The position numbers were made by a program, and so were the translations under genes. 64,000 nucleotides of DNA. Source: Phycisphaeraceae bacterium (GTDB lineage Bacteria > Planctomycetota > Phycisphaerae > Phycisphaerales > UBA1924). This document shows, one piece after another, positions 25,512 through 33,802 of the stretch; position 1 is the stretch's first letter; each line of letters starts with the position of its first letter. The stretch spans positions 1 through 64,000 of the forward strand of contig JAHBWW010000004.1 in assembly GCA_019636795.1 (NCBI GenBank), read 5' to 3'. Under the pieces are notes generated by a model. It had not been told where the DNA came from and did no database searches. It saw only the letters and a list, made by a program, of their open reading frames with translations.

Positions 25512-26030
25512 TCAGGGGGGCTGGATCGATGCCGAGGATGCCGGCGCACTGCCAGACGAGCCGCCAGCCGCCGCCTCGACCGTCGGAGGCACCGCTTCGA
25601 GCACCGCCCGCTCCAGCGCACCGCCGTCGATCAGTTCGTCGATCCGGCGTTCCACCACGTCCCGGGCCTTGTCCATCACGTCGCGTGTGGCCTTGAGCAC
25701 CCGCCCGAGGTTGGCCCGGTCCCTCGGGCTCGGGCAGAAATCCACCAGTTCCTCCAGCAGCGCTGCCGTCGCGTGCTCGATCGCGTCCCCGGCCATCGAT
25801 GCGCCGAACGTCTCGTCAGTGATCTGGCGCTCGTCCGCCTGCGGCTTGCACGCGGCGTAGATCACGTCGCACAGCAGGACGGGGTCGCGCACGAGCTTCT
25901 CGATGAGCCCGTTTGAGCCTTCGAGCACCTCCATGAGGTCGACGCCCGCGAGCCCGCGCACGCGTTTGATCGCCGCGACAGTGATCTCAACGGTCCACTC
26001 GCGGCCCTGGTTGTCCTTGAACGTGTGCAT
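25512..26030 (-). CDS. Tail assembly chaperone, first frame (G-like)
   Basis: A protein of 172 residues. It starts MHTFKDNQGREWTVEITVAA, usual for tail chaperones of siphophages infecting planctomycetes and proteobacteria, and continues with alpha-helical segments (VDLMEVLEGSNGLIEKLVRD; LIDGGALERAVLEAV). The last 20 residues are a Ser/Ala-rich tail. It lies between the tail tube gene and the tape measure gene, the position of lambda G. Its 3' end overlaps the extension frame (25261-25491). Confidence 0.72.
   Translation of the reverse strand: MHTFKDNQGREWTVEITVAAIKRVRGLAGVDLMEVLEGSNGLIEKLVRDPVLLCDVIYAACKPQADERQITDETFGASMAGDAIEHATAALLEELVDFCPSPRDRANLGRVLKATRDVMDKARDVVERRIDELIDGGALERAVLEAVPPTVEAAAGGSSGSAPASSASIQPP
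25515..25520 (-). other. Candidate -1 ribosomal frameshift site (run of six C before a stop)
   Basis: On the minus strand the first-frame gene ends CAG CCC CCC TGA. A one-base slip back on the C-run yields CTG ACG CTG and continues in the extension frame. A slip earlier, near the GGC-rich stretch about 45 bases upstream, would retain the conserved Trp-containing lead and is also possible. The site is inferred from frame overlap only. Confidence 0.45.
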
Positions 26031-26046
26031 CGCTGCCTCCGATCCG

Positions 26047-26475
26047 TTATCCGCCGATCCAGCTCGGTGCCGTGTCCGAGTAGGTCACCTTGGCCGTTAC
26101 CGAGACGGTGATGGCCTCCTCGAGCGCCTCGTTGCGGCTGAAGTTCGTGATCGAGAAGTCGGCCTGCAGCCCCTGGCCGTCGGCCTCGTCGAGGATCTGC
26201 AGCCCGATCAGGTCGTTGTTGAAGAACGCGTTCTTGATGGCGGTGAACCCCGCGTCGGCGGTGTCCCACACCATCTCCCACTCGACGCTCGCCTCCTTGA
26301 GCGTGGCGACCGTCGCGCGCCAGCCCGCGTTGGCACGGGTGGTCACGTCGGCCTCGCCCGCTTCGAGGCTGAGGGTCACGTCCCGGACGTTGTCCATCGC
26401 CGTCCACGAGCCGGCCCCACCCTGGCCGCCGACCAGGTAGAGCAGCTTGGCCTCCATGCCGAGCTTGATTGCCAT
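26047..26475 (-). CDS. Major tail tube protein
   Basis: A protein of 142 residues, all-beta. It begins MAIKLGMEAKLLYLVGGQGG and includes DNVRDVTLSLEAGEADVTTR and FFNNDLIGLQILD, the arrangement of TP901-1/HK97 tail tube monomers. Position fits: next to the tail terminator and before the chaperone genes. It assembles into the tail tube around the tape measure protein. Confidence rests on position and the conserved VTTRANAGW block. Confidence 0.75.
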   Translation of the reverse strand: MAIKLGMEAKLLYLVGGQGGAGSWTAMDNVRDVTLSLEAGEADVTTRANAGWRATVATLKEASVEWEMVWDTADAGFTAIKNAFFNNDLIGLQILDEADGQGLQADFSITNFSRNEALEEAITVSVTAKVTYSDTAPSWIGG

Positions 26476-26478
26476 CGG

Positions 26479-26910
26479 TTACCTCCTCACCCGGTAGGTG
26501 ACGCTCAGAACACTGGTGAATACGCGGTGCTGCTCGAGGCTCTCGCTGGAGACGACCGGCTCGTGCGCAAGGCCAGCCCACGCCGCTTCCGGGAAGTCCG
26601 CCAGCCGCGTGTGCCGCAGGCGGTCGCCGATGGCCTCGGTGAGTTCAAGCAGCTCGTCGATCGCGGCCCGATCGTCTTCCGCCGGCAGCTTCTTCTGCAC
26701 GCCCACATCGAGCACATGCTCGAACGTGCTGCTCTCGCGGCTCGCGGCGGCCACGGTGGTCGTCCTCGGCACGACCGACACCCGCAGCTCGCCGAGCTCT
26801 TCGAGCGTGAACGCGGGCTGGTAGGTGCGGACGGCCGACACCGGCTGGGCGTAGGTGCCCGCGTTGATGTGTTCGGCCACCGCGTCGGCGAGGTTGCTGA
26901 TCGTGCTCAT
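26479..26910 (-). CDS. Tail terminator/neck protein
   Basis: A protein of 143 residues. It starts MSTISNLADAVAEHINAG and has LGELRVSVVPRTTTVAAASR and DVGVQKKLPAEDDRAAIDEL, a pattern seen in small tail-terminator proteins (lambda U-like) upstream of tail tube genes. The final strand LSVTYRVRR follows FTSVLS. It overlaps the membrane-protein gene upstream by the ATGA junction. Role by position and general shape. Confidence 0.62.
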   Translation of the reverse strand: MSTISNLADAVAEHINAGTYAQPVSAVRTYQPAFTLEELGELRVSVVPRTTTVAAASRESSTFEHVLDVGVQKKLPAEDDRAAIDELLELTEAIGDRLRHTRLADFPEAAWAGLAHEPVVSSESLEQHRVFTSVLSVTYRVRR

Positions 26911-27179
26911 GGTCCCTTCGCGCCTCCGATGAAGCGGCCTTCGAGGTAGGACACCCGGCGCTCGATCGCCTGGTACTCGGCCCGCAGCGACCGGGCCTCG
27001 ACGATGAGCTCATCGAGCCGCCTCTCGACGTGGTCGAGCTTGGTGGTCACAACACCCCACTGGACGGTGACGGCGAGCGCCGCCATGCCGATGGTCAGCG
27101 CGATCGCGGCCCAGCGGTGCCCGGCGCTCGGCGGGGGCGTAGGCCTGGCGGGATGTCCGTTCGTGGGAACACTGGTCAC
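26907..27179 (-). CDS. Single-pass membrane protein with a coiled coil
   Basis: A 90-residue protein from a GTG that overlaps the upstream stop (GTGA). It has a Pro-rich N terminus, one membrane helix (AAIALTIGMAALAVTVQWGVV) truncated here to its core, and a charged coiled coil (KLDHVERRLDELIVEARSL). This layout resembles XhlA-type or Bdr-like phage membrane proteins that assist holins. No separate holin or lysin was found, so a lysis role is a guess; an entry-exclusion role is also possible. Confidence 0.6.
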   Translation of the reverse strand: MTSVPTNGHPARPTPPPSAGHRWAAIALTIGMAALAVTVQWGVVTTKLDHVERRLDELIVEARSLRAEYQAIERRVSYLEGRFIGGAKGP

Positions 27180-27562
27180 GGCTGGTCCTCGGTGGCGATG
27201 TGCTTGGTGTGGATGCGGAGCGCCCTGCGGTACGGGTCGCTGTACCGCCACGGCGGCTGACCGCCAGGGGCGTTGACCTCATAGATGAAGAGACGTGTCC
27301 CGACGGTTTCGCGGACGCGGTCGCCGGCCTTGGGGAGCGCAGGGCCATCGCCCAGATCCAAATCAGCCGTGCGGACCAGGAAGTCCCGTGACTCGATCCG
27401 GTGGATGAGCCCGGCCTCGTCGGCCTGCTCGAACTCTGTGCGGCCGATGGTGGCGTGAATCCCGACCTGCGTAGCGCCCCGCTGGTACACCACCGGGCGC
27501 GTCATGTGCGCGTGCCGCTGGGTATCGAGAAACGATGCGCCTTGTTCGAGCAGGTCCGCCAC
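27176..27562 (-). CDS. Head-tail joining protein
   Basis: A protein of 128 residues. It begins MADLLEQGASFLDTQRHAHM with the segment TIGRTEFEQADEAGLIHRIESRDFLV shortened here to ESRDFLV, a pattern shared by small head-tail connector proteins in planctomycete prophages. Length and position, between the DUF2190-like gene and the terminator, fit. It probably closes the portal or adaptor ring. Confidence 0.6.
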   Translation of the reverse strand: MADLLEQGASFLDTQRHAHMTRPVVYQRGATQVGIHATIGRTEFEQADEAGLIHRIESRDFLVRTADLDLGDGPALPKAGDRVRETVGTRLFIYEVNAPGGQPPWRYSDPYRRALRIHTKHIATEDQP

Positions 27563-27589
27563 GGTTCATCCTCCGATCGATGCGGCCAG

Positions 27590-27922
27590 TTACTGGGACA
27601 GCCGGATGCGGACGGTCGCGTCGGCTTCCGCCGCGGCCCGCACCGCCTTGCCGATGAGCTTGTTCCCCGTCGCGGTCTTGGTCGCCACGTCGTTGGTGTT
27701 GTCCCAGTAGGCGAGCTGCCCGGCGGTGAAGCCGTTGCCGGTGCCGGTGGCCTTGGGGAAGTCGAAGACCCCCTCGGCCGCCAGCGCCCCGAGCTGGCCC
27801 GCCTTGAGATCCACCCGGGTGACCCCGACCAGATCGCCCTGCACGACGACCGTGCCCGCGGGCGTGTCCGCCCCCGGCGTGTAGTCGATCGCCGCGCCCT
27901 GCTGTACGAATGTGGTTGCCAT
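27590..27922 (-). CDS. DUF2190-like capsid decoration protein
   Basis: A protein of 110 residues. MATTFVQQGAAIDYTPG and later GDLVGVTRVDLKAGQLG match the DUF2190 family, small trimeric-type proteins encoded next to major capsid genes. I selected the ATG at 27922 because it is preceded by GGAGG with seven bases of spacing. A longer in-frame start at 27997 overlaps the capsid stop but adds only a Gly-rich leader. It probably stabilises the head. Confidence 0.72.
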   Translation of the reverse strand: MATTFVQQGAAIDYTPGADTPAGTVVVQGDLVGVTRVDLKAGQLGALAAEGVFDFPKATGTGNGFTAGQLAYWDNTNDVATKTATGNKLIGKAVRAAAEADATVRIRLSQ

Positions 27923-27993
27923 CGCTGTGCCTCCGTTGCCGTTGCCTGTGTCACCGGGGTCGACAGGGTCGAACCCGCCGCCGCCGATCTGGC

Positions 27994-30018
27994 TCATGCC
28001 TCACCCTTGCTCTTCACGCCGCCTCGCGGGTCCTGCAGCGCCACACCGAAGTCGTGGTAGCCGCGCATCTGGATCCCCAGCCGGTTGAAGCTCTGCTCGG
28101 CGGTCTCGATGGTCGGGGCCTCTTGACCGTTGAGGAACGCCACCTCGATGACCGGCAGATCCGCTGGGGAGGCGAGCATGTACCAGGCCTTGCTCGAGTG
28201 GCCCGGGTAGGCCGCGTTGCCCAGGTAGCGGCTGACCTCGACGCGGAACTTGCCCTGGTGCGGGTTGGTCACCGGGTACTTGGCGCTCGAGGTGTTGTCA
28301 CGCAGTTCCATGCTCTTGAAGAGCTGGCTGCCCAGCGCCGACAGCGCTGTGGGCACCAGCAGCACCTGCGGCATCACCCCCAGCGGCTTGCCGTCAGAGT
28401 CCACCTGGTCCATGAAGGCGACCTCGGCCTTGGTCAGCCCGTCGATCGACAGGGCGGTGTCCGCGCCAGCGAGGTAGTTCTTGTTGCCCGCCGTGTAGAA
28501 GCCCGAGTTCGCCAGGAAGGTCTTCCAGAAGATGTCGTTGATCGTCTTGCCCGAACCAGCGCCGAGCTTGCGGGGCACGCTGGTGATCGCGCCCAGATCG
28601 TCGTTGATGATGTCGGTGCGGTCGATCGAGAGCATCAGGCCATAGGTCTCGGCCCGGTTGGTGTAGGTCTCCTCACCCAGCGTGCCGTGCTTGATCTCGC
28701 CGCCGGGCGCGATGCGCTCGTACTGGTCGTTGCCCGTCAGGCGGTAGCTGGTGACGGCCTTGAAGTCCGTCACGCTGCGCACGGCGGTGATGTTCCGCCA
28801 GGTGCGCTCGACGCTGAAGAATCCTTCGAGCAGGAACTTGTTGGCGACGTTCGAGAGGATCCCGCCGATGCTGATCGTGCTGTTGGATGCCTCGATGCCG
28901 CCGGGGGGGCGTCCGAAGGCGGCGTCCATCACGCCGTGCCAGTCGCGGAACGTCCGGCCGGTGTAGCCGTTGGCCCAGGCGGCGTGCAGCAACAGTTCCT
29001 GGAGCCCGATCGACTGCCCGAAGGCCCGCGCCGCGGCTTCCAGATCCTGCTCCGCACAGTGTCGCTCGGGAGTGGTCAACCGGCCCGAGAGCACGCACGC
29101 GGCTTCGAGAACCCGCTGGTTGACCGCCGGCGCGGCCGGGGCGTGGATGGCAGGGGCCTTGGGTCGGCTGGCCCGCAGGACCTCCAGTTCGGTCTTGGTC
29201 GCGTCCCAGCCCTCGCGGATCGAGCGGGCCTCGATCTCGGGGTGCTGGCCCGCGCACAGCCGTCGCACGGCGGCGATCCGCTCGCTCTCGGCGGCGATCT
29301 GCTGCCGCATGGCCTGCACCGGATCGGTGATCGCGGGCTGGTTCGCTTCGGGCGCAGGATTGCCCGCGCCCTGGACGGGATCGGATGCATCGCCCCCGGC
29401 GGCAGCGCCCGCAGCGATGGTCGCCGAGGTCGAGCCGTCGGCCCCGAGGTCGACGAAGCTGATCTCGCCGAGCGTGGACTTGCGCACGATGTTCAAGGGG
29501 CCGGCGACCTCGCGTCCGTTGACGGTCGCGGTCTGGTTCTCGCGGAGGAACTCGAACGCCTCGACGCTCGCGCCCACGGATGCCTGCCAGGGGAAGCCGT
29601 TGCGCGCTGAAACCACGACCTCGCGGGCCGCGGGCGTGTCGCGGGAGATCATCCCGGTGGCCACCAGCCGACCGTCTTCGACCATCACCTGGTCGGTGTG
29701 CCCGACGCCCGCCGTCGCGTCGTGCCCGAACCGGATCGGCCGCGACGGCGAGGGGATCGCCAGTCCGGCCAGGTCGATCACGACCGGGTGCCGCCAGCCG
29801 GCGACGCGCATGGGCCCGCCGCTGTAGGCCATCATCCGGAACCGCGGCAGGGGAGCGGCAGCGCCACCGTCGCCGCTGACCGTGTCAGCGCCCTCGATCT
29901 CGAACTCCGCCTGCGCCGTGAGCGCGAGCGTCTTGGGGTGCGAACCGGGGTTCGGCTGGGCAAGGGCAGTGGGCTGCGCGGGGGCAGCAGACGCCTGGAT
30001 CATGCGGTGGTGTGACAT
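27994..30018 (-). CDS. Prohead protease fused to major capsid protein
   Basis: 674 residues with two modules. Residues about 55-215 look like an HK97-class (S78) serine protease: His in IRFGHDATAG, Ser in PWQASVGAS and an acidic residue in LGEISFVDLGADGST. A Pro/Ala linker and a helical stretch (residues about 225-330) resemble a delta/scaffolding region. From about 370 on the protein reads as a Mu gpT-like major capsid fold (SNSTISIGGILSNVANKFLL; KLGAGSGKTINDIFW). The protease would cut itself free after assembly. The fusion merges three functions usually encoded apart. Confidence 0.85.
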   Translation of the reverse strand: MSHHRMIQASAAPAQPTALAQPNPGSHPKTLALTAQAEFEIEGADTVSGDGGAAAPLPRFRMMAYSGGPMRVAGWRHPVVIDLAGLAIPSPSRPIRFGHDATAGVGHTDQVMVEDGRLVATGMISRDTPAAREVVVSARNGFPWQASVGASVEAFEFLRENQTATVNGREVAGPLNIVRKSTLGEISFVDLGADGSTSATIAAGAAAGGDASDPVQGAGNPAPEANQPAITDPVQAMRQQIAAESERIAAVRRLCAGQHPEIEARSIREGWDATKTELEVLRASRPKAPAIHAPAAPAVNQRVLEAACVLSGRLTTPERHCAEQDLEAAARAFGQSIGLQELLLHAAWANGYTGRTFRDWHGVMDAAFGRPPGGIEASNSTISIGGILSNVANKFLLEGFFSVERTWRNITAVRSVTDFKAVTSYRLTGNDQYERIAPGGEIKHGTLGEETYTNRAETYGLMLSIDRTDIINDDLGAITSVPRKLGAGSGKTINDIFWKTFLANSGFYTAGNKNYLAGADTALSIDGLTKAEVAFMDQVDSDGKPLGVMPQVLLVPTALSALGSQLFKSMELRDNTSSAKYPVTNPHQGKFRVEVSRYLGNAAYPGHSSKAWYMLASPADLPVIEVAFLNGQEAPTIETAEQSFNRLGIQMRGYHDFGVALQDPRGGVKSKGEA

Positions 30019-30020
30019 CG

Positions 30021-31529
30021 CTACGCGGCCTCCTTGGTGGCTTCGTCGGTGACGGTCTCGTCGGTGTCGGGGTTGGTGTCGTCGCTTTCGCCCGCGGTGC
30101 CGCCGGTCTTGATGGTGACCGGCAGCCCGAGCTCGCGCATGAGGGCCAGTTCCTTGGCCCGCTGGCGGAGCTCGTCCTCCCAGTCGCGTCCCTGGCGTGC
30201 GAACTCGTGCGCGAGCGTTGTGGTGTGGTTGGCCAGGCGCGTCGCCTGCGCGCTGGCTTCCTTGGCCGGGTCGACATGCTCAACGCCATCCCAGAACCAG
30301 ACGTGCGGTGTGGCTGCGCCGCGCACACGCATCGCCTGCGGCAGTAGCCCCTCGACCAGCGCGGCCTCATCGAGCCAGGCGCGGAGCAAGCGGTCCAGCA
30401 CCGTCTGCTGGAGGCGGTGCTGCTCGACGCGGATGCTCTTGAAGTAGGTCTGGTGGTCCAGGCGGCCCGAGGCGTAGTTGTAGCCCGAGCTGTTCCCGGC
30501 CGCGACGTTGAAGGGCATGTTCAGGCAGCGGGCGATCTCGTTGAGGATCTCGCGTTTGAACTCGCCGTAGGTCGTCGAGGGGTGCTCGGCGTGGACCTGC
30601 CCGAGCTTCCAGCCGCCGGGCAGGACGGTGGCCATCCGCTTCTCGAGCTCGACCTCGTCCATCGGCTCGAGCGGGTCGGCCTCACCGTTGGCGGGCGCAT
30701 CGGTGTAGAGCACCGCCGCGAAGTCCGCGGCCGTCTCGGCGGCGGCGATCACCGCCAGCGTGTAGCGACGGAGTTGTGCAAAGAGGGGAAGTGCGGGTGT
30801 GATGTCCGGGATGCCGCGCCATTGCCCCGGCCGGTCGGGCCGGAAGTAGTGCAGCACGGAGGCGGCCGGGTAGGTGTCGTGGTCGCGAACGGCATACCAA
30901 GCCCCGTCGCCGGGGTGGTGCCGCAGCACGTGGTACGCCACCGGCAGCCCGCTGGCGTCAAAGACGATGCCGTCGGCATCGGTCACTGCCTGACCGGTGG
31001 GCGTGCGCCCGAACCACGGCGTGCAGACCTGATCAGGTTCGAGCAGGCGCAGGTCGAGCTTGACGGGTGTGTCGAGCCCGGGGCTGGAGATCAGAAGGCC
31101 GAACGCCTCGCCGCTCTCGGCCCGGGCCATCCGCATGCTGCGGAGCTTGCCGGGCAGGTCGATCGCCGCCGACCAGGCCTCGAACGCTTCCTCGACGCGG
31201 GCATTGACCGAGGCGTCGGGCGTGAGCATCTGCAGCCGCGGCCCGGTGCCGATGGTGTCGTTGGCCAGCGTGAGGACGATGCCCTTGGCGTAGGAGTTGT
31301 TCGCTACCTCGTAGCGGGCGCGGTTGCGCAGGATGCGGCGCACCTCGGGGCTGACGGCCGCGTTGGGCGAGAGCCCGTCGGCCGCGGCCCAGTGGCGGCG
31401 GTTGTCGGCGGTGGTCTGTGCCGAGTCGAACCGCGCCCGGACCATCCGTGTCCGCTGAGGCACGATCGCCGTGGCGGCCCGGACCGGGTCGGTCTGGCGC
31501 GAGAGCGGGGCGAGCAGACGCTTCAGCAT
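30021..31529 (-). CDS. Portal protein, lambda family
   Basis: A protein of 502 residues. MLKRLLAPLSRQTDPV opens it; RARYEVANNSYAKGIVLTLANDTIG and DPVCTPWF-like EPDQVCTPWF are diagnostic of the lambda-type portal family, as is AAGNSSGYNYASGRLDHQTY. The dodecameric portal is the DNA gate and docks the terminase. I chose the ATG at 31529 since it follows GGGAGGGTGG; the longer frame upstream covers the gpW-like gene. It overlaps that gene by seven bases. Confidence 0.9.
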   Translation of the reverse strand: MLKRLLAPLSRQTDPVRAATAIVPQRTRMVRARFDSAQTTADNRRHWAAADGLSPNAAVSPEVRRILRNRARYEVANNSYAKGIVLTLANDTIGTGPRLQMLTPDASVNARVEEAFEAWSAAIDLPGKLRSMRMARAESGEAFGLLISSPGLDTPVKLDLRLLEPDQVCTPWFGRTPTGQAVTDADGIVFDASGLPVAYHVLRHHPGDGAWYAVRDHDTYPAASVLHYFRPDRPGQWRGIPDITPALPLFAQLRRYTLAVIAAAETAADFAAVLYTDAPANGEADPLEPMDEVELEKRMATVLPGGWKLGQVHAEHPSTTYGEFKREILNEIARCLNMPFNVAAGNSSGYNYASGRLDHQTYFKSIRVEQHRLQQTVLDRLLRAWLDEAALVEGLLPQAMRVRGAATPHVWFWDGVEHVDPAKEASAQATRLANHTTTLAHEFARQGRDWEDELRQRAKELALMRELGLPVTIKTGGTAGESDDTNPDTDETVTDEATKEAA

Positions 31530-31747
31530 CCACCCTCCCGTCCGCCGGTGCCGCCTGCCACGATCTTGAACAGCCGGAACCCCAGCCCGCGCCGGCGCGT
31601 GGCCCGCTTGGACTCGAGGTAGCGGTCCGCCTCGATCTGGTCGCGGATCGCGTGCTGCTCGACCGACTGCCCGTCCACCGAGGCCTTGGCGGGTCTGGCG
31701 GCGTTGTCGGCGATCGCCTGTTCGAGATTGGGGTTGGGATCCGGCAC
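31523..31747 (-). CDS. gpW-like head-tail joining protein
   Basis: 74 residues from a GTG start. MPDPNPNLEQAIADNAARPA and GQSVEQHAIRDQIEADRYL are strongly patterned helices often found in the small gene before the portal of planctomycete prophages, comparable in place and size to lambda gpW. The C terminus is basic (ATRRRGLGF). It is the first gene of the structural operon, following the leader repeat (31780-31801) and an 8-bp GC-rich hairpin at 31761-31781. Confidence 0.65.
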   Translation of the reverse strand: MPDPNPNLEQAIADNAARPAKASVDGQSVEQHAIRDQIEADRYLESKRATRRRGLGFRLFKIVAGGTGGREGGC

Positions 31748-31779
31748 GGCAACCTCGCGTGCCCCCGCACCTCGCGGGG

Positions 31780-31801
31780 GCCTCTCGGGTCACCTATGCC
31801 G
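31780..31801 (-). repeat. 22-nt leader element, copy 1 (before the structural operon)
   Basis: On the minus strand: CGGCATAGGTGACCC, then R AGA R GC. A second copy at 49124-49145 is identical at 20 of 22 positions. Both precede a minus-strand operon and both are followed by a GC-rich hairpin. Each contains a GTG that opens a frame starting VTxEAP. It could be a phage promoter part, a regulator site or a leader-peptide start. Confidence 0.6.
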
Positions 31802-31921
31802 TTGCCACGCTCAATGACCGCGTGCCAATTCTAAAGGCTGATCTTGCTGGTACGGCCTCTATGCCAACGGGCTACCCGCAGGCCACCACAGATCGAAGTC
31901 GCTAGCTAGAATGACGCCTCC

Positions 31922-33379
31922 ATGAATGCACCCGACGCCGACAGTATGAAGCACCGGTCACACGCTACATCTTCCGAAGACGTGGTGGACCGGCTTTCTG
32001 CCGCGGTGAGTCTCACGGTGCTCGAGATTGATGCCGATGCGCAAAGGCTTGTCCCAGCTTTTCTGCTTGCGAACCTGATGTCTCCGGCTCTCTGGGCATG
32101 GCGGGAAGAAAAGCGGGCGCATGCCCCGGACCACAAGCTCCGAAGCACCAAAAGCCGGCTGGACGCGCTTCAGCGATTTTTTCACCACTACACATTCACT
32201 ATCATGCCAGAGCAGCCTGGCGGCGATGTTTGGGGGTTGATGGACTTTGAGGAGGAGGAGCGACGTTTCTCCCCAGGCTTCGTGGCGAGCATTCGAGCCG
32301 AGTACGACGCCACGTTCCGGAAGCTCCTCGCCGAGAACCCCGAGTCGCAATTCGGACAGATCGTGAACCAGCCGTATTACCGCCACGGCCTCTTCCCCCG
32401 GCTCAAGAACGAGACCCTGGAGGTGATGAATGCGATGGCGACAGTCAATCCGCAGGGCAAGCCTTCTGGAAAATGCATTGGTCTGGGGATGTTGTGGGCT
32501 GCGGCCGCGGCGGTCTGGGGGAGGATTCCGCTCGATCGCATTATCATTACCGGCAATCGCGCGCACATGTTTGTGTACCTCGATATCGACGACGGGCACC
32601 TACTCAACAACACCAAGTGGTTCAGCAGCACACGGATCAACAACCAGTCCGATCTCTCAGAGTTTGCCAAGACCGTCGCTTCAGGCACCGATACCACGTT
32701 CTTCTACAATCCGGAGATGGGGATGTGCCATTGCACCTCGAAGACATCGCAGATTCCCCGCGAACGAGTCACGGAAATATACCAACAAATCGGTGGTTTT
32801 GTTTCCAATCGCCTCAAGCACCCGACACCTGAGCACATCCGCTTCGTAGACCCCAACGATCCGATTCCCGACCCCGCGGAGCACGAAACGGCGGAGAGTT
32901 ATCAAGCCGAGGTCGCAAACCTCTCGCAGGAGAAACCGGGCTCAATCTATGAGTACGCTTTGTATGCGTTCCGGAGCCTTAAAGTCGCGCACCCACAGGC
33001 GTATGTGCGAGCCGCCCTGCGGGAGGCGCGGGCGCGGGAGCTTGGGCGTGATGTGAATGACTTGTCTTCCGTACTGGCGATCGTCAGCAGTATTGAGGGG
33101 AATGAGTCGATCTTTGCAAGTCGCGAACGTATTGCTATGCCCGACGAAACGCTGCTTTTCAGCAGGGGCAGCGATCGGGATCGGGCACTACTCCTCTTTG
33201 CACTACTGGCGAACTCGCCAATCAAAGATCCGAGAAGCTGCATCGGTCTTTCCCCTGACAGAAGTTTCGTCCGCTATCGCGGCTCGTGGATCGACGTCGG
33301 CACAATGACGATTGCCGAGACCGAGCCTGCAGGGCTGTCGCTCGTCTTTGATCGGCATGGCTCAGAATGGGCACCATAG
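31922..33379 (+). CDS. Unknown cargo protein with a transglutaminase-like Cys-His-Asp core
   Basis: A protein of 485 residues, not recognised as a named family. Around residues 175-235 the order GKCIGLGMLWAAAAAVWGR, then NRAHMFVYLD, then DDGHLLNNTKWF gives a Cys, a His about 40 residues on and an Asp a few residues later, the layout of the transglutaminase/peptidase catalytic core. The N-terminal 170 residues are helical; the rest is mixed. It lies on the opposite strand between terminase and portal genes and by eye is less GC-rich than they are. This cargo position is commonly used by lysogen-expressed genes. It overlaps the HTH gene by 13 bases. Confidence 0.7.
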   Translation: MNAPDADSMKHRSHATSSEDVVDRLSAAVSLTVLEIDADAQRLVPAFLLANLMSPALWAWREEKRAHAPDHKLRSTKSRLDALQRFFHHYTFTIMPEQPGGDVWGLMDFEEEERRFSPGFVASIRAEYDATFRKLLAENPESQFGQIVNQPYYRHGLFPRLKNETLEVMNAMATVNPQGKPSGKCIGLGMLWAAAAAVWGRIPLDRIIITGNRAHMFVYLDIDDGHLLNNTKWFSSTRINNQSDLSEFAKTVASGTDTTFFYNPEMGMCHCTSKTSQIPRERVTEIYQQIGGFVSNRLKHPTPEHIRFVDPNDPIPDPAEHETAESYQAEVANLSQEKPGSIYEYALYAFRSLKVAHPQAYVRAALREARARELGRDVNDLSSVLAIVSSIEGNESIFASRERIAMPDETLLFSRGSDRDRALLLFALLANSPIKDPRSCIGLSPDRSFVRYRGSWIDVGTMTIAETEPAGLSLVFDRHGSEWAP

Positions 33380-33741
33380 CTAGGTCTGGAGGATCGAAGC
33401 GGCGATTCGGTGCATGCCACATCACGAACAACGCAGCTCTGAACTCGCTCGGCGTGCGATCGACCGGCCGATTGGAGCAGAACCCCACCCAGGCCGAACT
33501 TGCCGACGAGGCGGGGATGTCGAAACGGACGATCGAGCGGTTGGAGGGCGGGGAATCGATCCACACCACCAATCTGGTTCGTGTGCTGCGTGTCCTCGGC
33601 TTGCTCGCCAATCTCAACGAACTGGTGCCCACGCCGGTTCCCAGCCCGCTTGAGGTCCTGCGGTCGAAGCAGAAGCGTCGCAAGCGGGCGAGCGGGCGTT
33701 CTCAGCAAGCACCTGACACGGAGTCCGGAGGGTGGACTTGA
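33367..33741 (+). CDS. XRE/HipB-type HTH regulator, probably frameshifted at the N terminus
   Basis: The frame contains NPTQAELADEAGMSKRTIER then LEGGES and VLRVLGLLANLNELVP, a clear XRE helix-turn-helix of the HipB kind, with a basic C terminus. The N terminus is odd. An ATG at 33414 in another frame encodes MPHHEQRSSEL, the expected family start. A 4-bp tandem duplication (CTCG CTCG, 33444-33451) separates it from the HTH frame; removing one copy gives one continuous normal protein. Either the gene is broken or it is now read from the upstream ATG at 33367 coupled to the preceding gene. No HipA toxin gene is nearby. Confidence 0.65.
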   Translation: MGTIARSGGSKRRFGACHITNNAALNSLGVRSTGRLEQNPTQAELADEAGMSKRTIERLEGGESIHTTNLVRVLRVLGLLANLNELVPTPVPSPLEVLRSKQKRRKRASGRSQQAPDTESGGWT

Positions 33742-33802
33742 GGTGACGATCCGAAGCCTGAGGCGTGATCGGCGGAGTGAGTGAGTGGATCCGCTCCCCC
33801 GG

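Noticed and set aside
31803-31825. Sigma-54 promoter upstream of the structural operon
   Set aside because: A TGGCACG is present on the minus strand, but the following TTG lies two bases too far for the -24/-12 spacing.
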